Source: Penaeus vannamei | Lineage: Eukaryota; Arthropoda; Malacostraca; Decapoda; Penaeidae | Direction of reading: 5' to 3' | Assembly: GCF_042767895.1 (NCBI RefSeq) | Contig: NC_091579.1 | Location: forward strand, 4,614,761-4,634,760 | DNA: 20,000 nt | Shown here: positions 9,749-18,115 of the stretch, one piece after another | How the letters are laid out: every line of letters starts with the position of its first letter | How positions within the stretch are numbered: position 1 is the first letter of the stretch | The notes under the pieces: model-generated | Told to the model about the DNA's origin: nothing | Database searches by the model: none | Seen by the model: only the letters and a program-made list of their open reading frames with translations | Program-made: the position numbers and the translations under genes

Positions 9749-9997
9749 AGTACTGTGGTGGTGTAACTAATTCGCGCCTCGTAAAAGACAGATGAGATCC
9801 CTGGTTTTTCTCTCTCTCTCTCTCTGCTTGTAGTACTGTGGTGGAGATATATTTCTCTCTCCGTGGATATCTATATGAATTTGTCTCTTTTTTTTTTTCT
9901 CTCTCTCTGCTTGTAGTACTGTGGTGGAGATATATTTCTCTCTCTCCGTGGATATCTATATGAATTTGTCTTTTTTCTCTCTCTCTCTCTCTCTTCG
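9749..9997. repeat. Three tandem 83-bp units containing CT runs
   Basis: The motif AGTACTGTGGTGG occurs at 9749, 9832 and 9915, exactly 83 bp apart each time. The second and third units are nearly identical, sharing GCTTGTAGTACTGTGGTGG, AGATATATTTCTCTCTC and CGTGGATATCTATATGAAT. They differ mainly in the length of their T and CT runs. The first unit keeps only the 13-bp motif and the CT-rich end, with an unrelated middle. Either it is an old diverged copy, or the shared edges served as the point of tandem duplication. Confidence 0.8.
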
Positions 9998-10575
9998 TCT
10001 TTCTTCTTCCTCATTGTTATCAGTTTCCTCTTCGTCGTTTACATGTCCCTTTTCCTTTCTTCATCTTTCTTTTTTTCCTTATTCTCTTTCTTTCTCTCTT
10101 CCTTTTTTTCCTTTTCTCCTCCTCCCTTTTACTTCTCGTTCTCCTGCTTCATTTTCCTGTCCACCGTTTACTTCTCTCTCTCTCTCTCCCTCATTTCTCT
10201 TCTTTTCATCTTCTCTCTTTCTTCCTCCACATTTCCCCTTCTCCTCCTCTCCATTTTACTTCTCGTCGTCTTTCTTTTACTTCATCTTCCTCCTCTGCTC
10301 CTCTTCCTCTTCTACTTCTCGTCTTCCTTCTTCCTCCTCTCCTTCTTCTCCCCCTCGTCTTCCTCCTCCTCTTTTACTTTTTGTCCTCCATCTCCCTTTT
10401 CTCCTTCGTCTCCTCCTTTACTTCTCGTCCTCTTTCTTCTTCTTCCTCCTCCCTCTTTACTTCTCGCCTTCCTTCTCTCCTCCTTCTCCCCCTTTACTTC
10501 TCGTCCTCCTCCTCCCCTTTTTACTTTTGTCCTCCACCTTCTCTCTTTTCTCCTTCGTCCTCCTATTCTTTTCGA
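9966..10575. repeat. Polypyrimidine tract with recurring TTTACTTCTCGTC motif
   Basis: About 0.6 kb is nearly all C and T on the plus strand. The motif TTTACTTCTCGTC, or a close variant, recurs at about 10128, 10166, 10256, 10311, 10374, 10417, 10456, 10493 and 10520, with irregular spacing of roughly 27-90 bp. This is a highly degenerate minisatellite mixed with CTT and CCT runs. Frames of 250 and 222 codons crossing it are low-complexity artefacts (mainly S, F, L and P) and are not genes. Confidence 0.85.
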
Positions 10576-10759
10576 ATTCGGATCGCCGTGCCTTGCCATC
10601 TGGACGCCTGCTCTCCGCCACGCCTTCCCGACCCCATCTGAAAGCCATTGCGAGGCGGTGGCGAAAGGTGTAAGGTGCTGTGTGAAGGTTATTTTAGACT
10701 GGCAGGCATAGATAAGGAGTCATGTAGTGTTACATGTGTCTGCGGGTGTTAATGTGTGT
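10576..10759. other. Short GC-rich non-repetitive segment
   Basis: The polypyrimidine tract ends sharply at TTCGAATTCGGATCGCC. About 100 bp of CpG-containing, GC-rich sequence follows, then a GT-rich stretch. A 6-bp inverted repeat (CGCCAC near 10616, GTGGCG near 10658) is too short to mean much alone. No open frame or RNA is recognisable. Confidence 0.4.
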
Positions 10760-10796
10760 GGGGGAGTGGGGGTGGGGGGTGGAAGGGAGGGGGGGG
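10760..10796 (+). other. Potential G-quadruplex G-tract
   Basis: Within 37 bp there are G runs of 5, 5, 6, 3 and 8, separated by loops of 3, 1, 5 and 1 bases. This meets the usual pattern of four or more runs of at least three G with loops of 1-7 bases. Whether it folds, or matters, cannot be read from sequence. Confidence 0.75.
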
Positions 10797-10894
10797 TGTT
10801 GTGGATAGGTGTAGTTTGTTGTTTGTTTGGACGCTGGGCTGTGTGTTTCTGTTTATGTCACTGTTTGCTTGCAATTTTGGGGTTCTGGTGCAAT

Positions 10895-10977
10895 CACACG
10901 CACACTCATGCTTGCACATACACACACACGCATATATATATACACAGGCACACACAAACACACACACACACACATAC
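10895..10977. repeat. CA microsatellite with short AT run
   Basis: Imperfect CA repeat with an embedded TA run (about 10932-10942) and a final near-perfect run of CA at about 10951-10974. It joins directly to the GA run. Confidence 0.95.

Positions 10978-11073
<96 letters not shown>
10978..11073. repeat. 96-bp GA microsatellite
   Basis: About 48 AG dinucleotides with a single interruption (GAAAGA at about 10993-10998). The frames of 60-125 codons crossing it in several phases encode alternating R/E or S/L only and are artefacts. Confidence 0.97.
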
Positions 11074-11075
<2 letters not shown>

Positions 11076-11619
11076 CAGCAAAGCAAAGCATCTAGACATA
11101 ACATCCACTAAACCCCTCGCCCCATGCGTCTAAACACTTGGAAGGAAAAATCCGAAATCAGACTCACTCCATTACCATCTCATATAAATGGAAAAGCGGC
11201 CTAAAAACACCAAGGCAATCCCACAGGGCGAGCTTAATACTCCACATAAGTCTGAAGAGGATGAGACAAAACACCACAGCGATTAGACTTAACAGACGAT
11301 CAACAGGAGCTACAGAGTTCGCGTTAAAAAAAGAAAAAAAATTAAATCCTTTGGAAGTGTGGAGAAGAAAAAAAAAACGGACTATGGAAAAAACAACAAA
11401 AGTAATAAGTGAAATATTGTGAGTAAAAATATCAAGAAAAAGAAAACATAAAAGTGGATAGCAGATGAAAACATAACTGAAAGAGACGCAAGCTAAAAGC
11501 CTGAAGATTGAGATAGAAAAAAATACAGAAAGGAAATGAGTGATAGATTCCAATAACAATCTATGGCCAATTCAACAAAAGATCAAGGGGTAAAATAAGA
11601 CGAAAAAAGACAAGCTTGA
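11074..11619 (+). other. AT-rich DNA, possible 5-prime part of a LINE relic
   Basis: A-rich plus strand with no repeat. A 94-codon frame at 11138-11422 is basic and lysine-rich. Its end (for example TEFALKKEKKLNPLEV) loosely recalls the linker between endonuclease and reverse transcriptase in APE-type non-LTR retrotransposons, which would suit the relic just downstream. After 11422 the plus strand holds many stops in all frames. The resemblance is weak, and I cannot see endonuclease motifs. The frame at 11164-11559 on the other strand is probably only the complement of an A-rich strand. Confidence 0.3.
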
Positions 11620-12135
11620 CAATGGAAACCAGTAATTGAAATAGGAAAAGATGAAAAGGGAAACATATGCTGTGTTCGGTCAGATATAAAAAGTAGACAG
11701 AAATCTTCTTGTGAATCTGTATATAAAGAGAAACCCCACATAACAATCGCTTCAGAATCTGCCACATTCGAAATAGAACAAACCATCTCTACTTTCTGGA
11801 ATTCAAAAAGCATCAATAACATCAAAAATTGCAAAAGTGCAGGATTTGATATATTACCAACAGGGATGAAGAATGGCAGATAAGATGTATTTTTTTCTCC
11901 TACAAACTATACACTGCCATCGGGGAATCAAATGACGAACAGAAGAACTTGTCACCGTCCATACCTATTTCTCTCCCGAAAAAAGAGATGGTCTAGAATG
12001 CACAAATAACTGAATAGCACTTGCATCACATTGCAGTAAAATTCTCTAAACAATAATTGCAGAAAAGTTGAAACAAAAAGTGATGGGATATATTGCATAT
12101 GGACAATATGGATTTAAGAAGGGAAAAGACACGTG
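11620..12135 (+). pseudogene. Decayed non-LTR (LINE-type) reverse transcriptase fragment
   Basis: A broken reading of a retrotransposon reverse transcriptase, which in a living element copies its own RNA into the chromosome. Three pieces lie in order but in different frames. At 11620-11880, an 87-codon stretch with no usable start includes VIEIGKDEKGNI, then EIEQTI, then KSAGFDILPTGM, matching the pre-RT region and the usual 'lysine-S/A-P/A-G-x-D-x-(I/L)-P' motif. At about 11955-11990, another frame gives SIPISLPKKEM, like the conserved 'I-P-L-P-K-K-G' strand. At about 11975-12133, a third frame gives GLECTNN, stop, IALASHCSKIL, stop, TIIAEKLKQKV and QYGFKKGKDT, the equivalent of 'NYR-x-I-x-L-x-S-x-x-S-K' and 'E-Q-x-G-F-R-x-G-R-x-T'. 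The catalytic aspartate region (FxDD) expected further on is absent, so the copy looks 3-prime truncated or too eroded. Clade is not assigned. The match rests on motif order and recall of the family, without a database search. Confidence 0.75.
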
Positions 12136-13548
12136 AGCAAGCACCTGCCTACAAGCGTACCCGCCGCATAAAAGGACACATCTCGTAAAAAAAGAGAAGA
12201 GAAGGCAGAAAAAAAGACATAAGCCAAGACTCCTTTCATTCACCTTCAAAATGCCACCCTCTAACTTCACATCTGGTGGCAAGTGATCGTCGAAACTCAC
12301 AAAACTCGCAGCACAATTCAACGAACCCTATTGGCAAGATAAGTCTCCTTTCGCTGTGCCTCCTCGCCTCCCTTAACACCCAGACATCGCTTTCTGACCC
12401 ATGCCTATCCGCACCATGTCTGCCCTAGGACGTCGTGCTGACTACTCATGTCTGTGCTATCTTCCTGCTGAAGTCCCTGAAGTCATCTTCAATAATTTTC
12501 ATTGCCACAATAGAATTTTTATGAGGTGAAAACCCAAGGTTGTTTGTAACTAAAAGTGAATATGAATAACCAATGTGTATTAATGCTTATTTTTGGAATC
12601 TACATAAGTCATTTGATCTTTCATTTTCTTCCAGTAAGTGATAAAAACATGCAGTTAATGTTACCGTTGACTTTGTAGTGGGATATTTTATTAAATGCTG
12701 TTTCCTAGAAATGTTTATCAAAAAAGCAACCCCTATAGAGGTGAGGCGGCATTTCTCTTTTCTTTCAACACAACCCGTATCACTTATACACTTATACCAG
12801 ATTATTCATTTAAACCTGAAAATGTTTCATGCTTTAAACATGTGTGTATGACAGTTAAAGCAATAAAGTCTGTAAAAACGCTGAAACCTTTGTAAATACT
12901 TCTCGTAGCTGCACTATCTACTAGCGGTTAATATAACTGATGAAATTAGTTTTTTATTCTTCTCGACAGAACCAAACACATTCACATTTGAACAGCTGAA
13001 CGAGAAAATACGTTTCTTGTTTCAACTGGAACAACTACTAGGTGAGAGGTTCCTAGAGTAGTGAACATCCAAAGTCTTAGAACCGACTCTCAGAACATGT
13101 GCTATATGAAATAATTCTGATGGAATAGGAACTTCTCGTTCTCTGCTTATAGTTGTCATGTATCTATTTTTTATATTTCCTTTTATTTGTCAGTGCACAT
13201 CTTTTACAGTTGTAGATGAAATTAGCATTCCAAACCTTTACTCCAAAATCAAAGCTGATATATTTGATATGTTTGTGATAGAAATTATTTTTATGTGTGT
13301 GAAGTTATTTGAACGCTTGTTTGTTTACACTGAATTAGGGTTGTAGAAAGAGGAAACATCTCTTTACGCTGATTAATATTCATAAATTCCTGAATAAATA
13401 TTTCGCGGATAATCCTAATATATGCTAAATAAGAAAGAAAATAGACCCGATGCCACTTAACATAAAAATTACATATGACAAATCCAATATGAAAATGAGA
13501 CTGCCAAACTGATCTATTTTCTTTTTTTTTCAAATCTTTTTTTTCAAG
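12136..13548. other. AT-rich non-repetitive DNA, no gene recognised
   Basis: No tandem structure is visible. There are small open frames (12401-12529, 42 codons; 12695-12895, 66 codons; 13158-13346, 62 codons, partly hydrophobic), none with a recognisable domain. An AATAAA hexamer lies at 12862-12867, shortly before the end of the 66-codon frame, and acceptor-like TTTCCTAG lies just before that frame's main body. In AT-rich DNA such signals occur by chance, so I do not call a terminal exon. Part of 12136-12330 may be further eroded transposon sequence, but no motif supports it. Confidence 0.4.
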
Positions 13549-13644
13549 ATAGACGGAAGACAAGCTGAAATTGCAATAAGAGGAATCATCACTGAATTCC
13601 GGGAAAATGGCTTCTCTCCCAAAAACTTGAGATCTGGGTCGTTT
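13549..13644 (+). other. Exon-like open stretch at the edge of the 70-bp array
   Basis: After a T-rich tract ending TTTTTTTTCAAG (about 13537-13548), the plus strand is open in one frame with a balanced, charged composition: IDGRQAEIAIRGIITEF, then RENGFSPKNLRSGSFTDK. The frame runs on into the first satellite unit. The pyrimidine tract plus AG would serve as a poor 3-prime splice site. I do not recognise the peptide family. The opposite strand is open here too, which weakens the case. It may equally be chance. Confidence 0.15.
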
Positions 13645-14699
13645 ACAGATAAAAAAAGGAAGGAGGAAGAGGAAGTGGGCACTCTGAACGACCACCCTTG
13701 TTCCAGCTCTTCGCGAAAGATACAGATGAAAAAGGTAGTAAGAGGATGGCACTCTGAACGACCTTGTTCCAGCTCTTCGCGAAAGATACAGATGAAAAAG
13801 GTACTAAGAGGATGGCACTCTGAACGACCACCCTTGTTCCAGCTCTTCGCGAAAGATACAGATGAAAAAGGTAGTAAGAGGAAGGCACTCTGAACGACCA
13901 CCCTTGTTCCAGCTCTTCGCGAAAGATACAGATGAAAAAGGTAGTAAGAGGAGGGCACTCTGAACGACCACCCTTGTTCCAGCTCTTCGCGAAAGATACA
14001 GATGAAAGAGGTACTAAGAGGAGGGCACTCTGAACGACCACCCTTGTTCCAGCTCTTCGCGAAAGATACAGATGAAAAAGGTAGGAAGAGGAAGGCACTC
14101 TGAACGACCGACCTTGTTCCAGCTCTTCGCGAAAGATACAGATGAAAGAGGTAGTAAGAGGATGGCACTCTGAACGACCACCCTTGTTCCAGCTCTTCGC
14201 GAAAGATACAGATGAAAAAGGTAGTAAGAGGAGGGCACTCTGAACGACCACCCTTGTTCCAGCTCTTCGCGAAAGATACAGATGAAAAAGGTAGGAAGAG
14301 GAAGGCACTCTGAACGACCGACCTTGTTCCAGCTCTTCGCGAAAGATACAGATGAAAGAGGTACTAAGAGGATGGCACTCTGAACGACCACCCTTGTTCC
14401 AGCTCTTCGCGAAAGATACAGATGAAAAAGGTAATAAGAGGATGGCACTCTGAACGACCACCCTTGTTCCAGCTCTTCGCGAAAGATACAGATGAAAAAG
14501 GTACTAAGAGGATGGCACTCTGAACGACCACCCTTGTTCCAGCTCTTCGCGAAAGATACAGATGAAAAAGGTAATAAGAGGATGGCACTCTGAACGACCA
14601 CCCTTGTTCCAGCTCTTCGCGAAAGATACAGATGAAAAAGGTACTAAGAGGATGGCACTCTGAACGACCACCCTTGTTCCAGCTCTTCTCGAAAGATAC

Positions 14700-15240
14700 A
14701 GATGAAAAAGGTAGTAAGAGGAAGGCACTCTGAACGACCACCCTTGTTCCAGCTCTTCGCGAAAGATACAGATGAAAAAGGTAGTAAGAGGAAGGCACTC
14801 TGAACGACCACCCTTGTTCCAGCTCTTCGCGAAAGATACAGATGAAAAAGGTAGTAAGAGGAAGGCACTCTGAACGACCACCCTTGTTCCAGCTCTTCGC
14901 GAAAGATACAGATGAAAAAGGTAGTAAGAGGAAGGCACTCTGAACGACCACCCTTGTTCCAGCTCTTCGCGAAAGATACAGATGAAAAAGGTAGTAAGAG
15001 GAAGGCACTCTGAACGACCACCCTTGTTCCAGCTCTTCTCGAAAGATACAGATGAAAAAGGTAGTAAGAGGAAGGCACTCTGAACGACCACCCTTGTTCC
15101 AGCTCTTCGCGAAAGATACAGATGAAAAAGGTAGTAAGAGGAAGGCACTCTGAACGACCACCCTTGTTCCAGCTCTTCGCGAAAGATACAGATGAAAAAG
15201 GTAGTAAGAGGAAGGCACTCTGAACGACCACCCTTGTTCC
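14700..15240. repeat. Homogenised block in the 70-bp array with 5-unit duplication
   Basis: Eight consecutive units carry the same GGTAGTAAGAGGAAGGCAC ending (at about 14710, 14780, 14850, 14920, 14990, 15060, 15130 and 15200). The rare variant CTCTTCTCGAAAG recurs 350 bp apart (around 14690 and 15040), which is exactly five units. This indicates recent local amplification or gene conversion. Confidence 0.75.
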
Positions 15241-17639
15241 AGCTCTCCGCGAAAGATACAGATGAAAAAGGTACTAAGAGGATGGCACTCTGAACGACCA
15301 CCCTTGTTCCAGCTCTTCGCGAAAGATACAGATGAAAGAGGTAGTAAGAGGAGGGCACTCTGAACGACCACCCTTGTTCCAGCTCTTCGCGAAAGATACA
15401 GATGAAAAAGGTAGTAAGAGGAGGGCACTCTGAACGACCGACCTTGTTCCAGCTCTTCGCGAAAGATACAGATGAAAGAGGTACTAAGAGGATGGCACTC
15501 TGAACGACCTTGTTCCAGCTCTTCGCGAAAGATACAGATGAAAGAGGTAGTAAGAGGATGGCACTCTGAACGACCACCCTTGTTCCAGCTCTTCGCGAAA
15601 GATACAGATGAAAAAGGTAGTAAGAGGATGGCACTCTGAACGACCACCCTTGTTCCAGCTCTTCGCGAAAGATACAGATGAAAAAGGTACTAAGAGGATG
15701 GCACTCTGAACGACCGACCTTGTTCCAGCTCTTCGCGAAAGATACAGATGAAAAAGGTAGTAAGAGGAAGGCACTCTGAACGACCTTGTTCCAGCTCTTC
15801 GCGAAAGATACAGATGAAAAAGGTACTAAGAGGATGGCACTCTGAACGACCACCCTTGTTCCAGCTCTTCGCGAAAGATACAGATGAAAAAGGTAGTAAG
15901 AGGAAGGCACTCTGAACGACCTTGTTCCAGCTCTTCGCGAAAGATACAGATGAAAGAGGTAGTAAGAGGAAGGCACTCTGAACGACCACCCTTGTTCCAG
16001 CTCTTCGCGAAAGATACAGATGAAAGAGGTACTAAGAGGAGGGCACTCTGAACGACCGACCTTGTTCCAGCTCTTCGCGAAAGATACAGATGAAAAAGGT
16101 AGTAAGAGGATGGCACTCTGAACGACCACCCTTGTTCCAGCTCTTCGCGAAAGATACAGATGAAAGAGGTAGTAAGAGGAGGGCACTCTGAACGACCACC
16201 CTTGTTCCAGCTCTTCGCGAAAGATACAGATGAAAAAGGTACTAAGAGGAAGGCACTCTGAACGACCTTGTTCCAGCTCTTCGCGAAAGATACAGATGAA
16301 AAAGGTACTAAGAGGAAGGCACTCTGAACGACCTTGTTCCAGCTCTTCGCGAAAGATACAGATGAAAAAGGTACTAAGAGGAGGGCACTCTGAACGACCA
16401 CCCTTGTTCCAGCTCTTCGCGAAAGATACAGATGAAAAAGGTACTAAGAGGATGGCACTCTGAACGACCACCCTTGTTCCAGCTCTTCGCGAAAGATACA
16501 GATGAAAGAGGTACTAAGAGGATGGCACTCTGAACGACCACCCTTGTTCCAGCTCTTCGCGAAAGATACAGATGAAAAAGGTAATAAGAGGATGGCACTC
16601 TGAACAACCACCCTTGTTCCAGCTCTTCGCGAAAGATACAGATGAAAAAGGTACTAAGAGGATGGCACTCTGAACGACCGACCTTGTTCCAGCTCTTCGC
16701 GAAAGATACAGATGAAAAAGGTAGGAAAAGGAGGGCACTCTGAACGACCACCCTTGTTCCAGCTCTTCGCGAAAGATACAGATGAAAAAGGGAGGAAGAG
16801 GAGGGCACTCTGAACGACCACCCTTGTTCCAGCTCTTCGCGAAAGATACAGATGAAAGAGGTAGTAAGAGGAAGGCACTCTGAACGACCACCCTTGTTCC
16901 AGCTCTTCGCGAAAGATACAGATGAAAAAGGTAGTAAGAGGAAGGCACTCTGAACGACCACCCTTGTTCCAGCTCTTCGCGAAAGATACAGATGAAAAAG
17001 GTACTAAGAGGATGGCACTCTGAACGACCACCCTTGTTCCAGCTCTTCGCGAAAGATACAGATGAAAGAGGTAGTAAGAGGAGGGCACTCTGAACGACCA
17101 CCCTTGTTCCAGCTCTTCGCGAAAGATACAGATGAAAAAGGTAGTAAGAGGAGGGCACTCTGAACGACCACCCTTGTTCCAGCTCTTCGCGAAAGATACA
17201 GATGAAAAAAGGTAGTAAGAGGATGGCACTCTGAACGACCTTGTTCCAGCTCTTCGCGAAAGATACAGATGAAAAAGGTAGTAAGAGGATGGCACTCTGA
17301 ACGACCACCCTTGTTCCAGCTCTTCGCGAAAGATACAGATGAAAAAGGTACTAAGAGGATGGCACTCTGAACGACCGACCTTGTTCCAGCTCTTCGCGAA
17401 AGATACAGATGAAAAAGGTACTAAGAGGATGGCACTCTGAACGACCGACCTTGTTCCAGCTCTTCGCGAAAGATACAGATGAAAAAGGTAGTAAGAGGAT
17501 GGCACTCTGAACGACCACCCTTGTTCCAGCTCTTCGCGAAAGATACAGATGAAAAAGGTACTAAGAGGATGGCACTCTGAACGACCACCCTTGTTCCAGC
17601 TCTTCGCGAAAGATACAGATGAAAAAGGTACTAAGAGGA

Positions 17640-18115
17640 TGGCACTCTGAACGACCACCCTTGTTCCAGCTGTTCGCGAAAGATACAGATGAAAGAGGTA
17701 GTAAGAGGAGGGCACTCTGAACGACCGACCTTGTTCCAGCTCTTCGCGAAAGATACAGACGAAAAAGGTAGGAGGAAGACGAGGGCACTCTGAACGACCA
17801 CCCTTGTTCCAGCTCTTCGCGAAAGATACAGATGAAAAAGGTAGTAAGAGGAGGGCACTCTGAACGACCGACCTTGTTCCAGCTCTTCGCGAAAGATACA
17901 GACGAAAAAGGTAGGAGGAAGACGAGGGCACTCTGAACGACCACCCTTGTTCCAGCTCTTCGCGAAAGATACAGATGAAAAAGGTACTAAGAGGATGGCA
18001 CTCTGAACGACCACCCTTGTTCCAGCTGTTCGCGAAAGATACAGATGAAAGAGGTAGTAAGAGGAGGGCACTCTGAACGACCGACCTTGTTCCAGCTCTT
18101 CGCGAAAGATACAGA
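17640..18115. repeat. 356-bp (5-unit) duplication with length-variant units
   Basis: The rare CCAGCTGTTCGCG variant occurs at about 17671 and 18027, 356 bp apart, which is five units plus two 3-bp gains. Both copies are flanked by the same arrangement: GGTACTAAGAGGATGG before, and GAAAGAGGTAGTAAG plus GACCGACC after. Between them lie the two 73-bp units (CAGACGAAAAAGGTAGGAGG), 143 bp apart. Confidence 0.75.

Noticed and set aside
9921..10711. 250- and 222-codon frames and overlapping minus frames
   Set aside because: Several phases are open at once across a polypyrimidine minisatellite, and the peptides are low complexity.
10727..11133. Frames encoding R/E or S/L dipeptide runs
   Set aside because: They are translations of the GA and CA microsatellites.
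11164..11559. 131-codon minus frame rich in F, S and L
   Set aside because: It is the complement of an A-rich strand that more plausibly carries the LINE relic on the plus strand. It has no motif.
12695..12895. 66-codon frame with upstream TTTCCTAG and an internal AATAAA, as a terminal exon
   Set aside because: The signals are short and expected by chance in AT-rich DNA. The hexamer lies inside the frame, and no protein family is recognised.
13158..13346. 62-codon hydrophobic frame, possible membrane segment
   Set aside because: T-rich codons alone give hydrophobic residues, and there is no conserved motif or exon signal.
14504..16471. 655-codon minus-strand frame, and similar long minus frames throughout 13530-19867
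   Set aside because: The 70-bp unit lacks stops in all three minus frames unless the GTACTAAG variant occurs. Several overlapping frames are open at once, which indicates composition and not coding.
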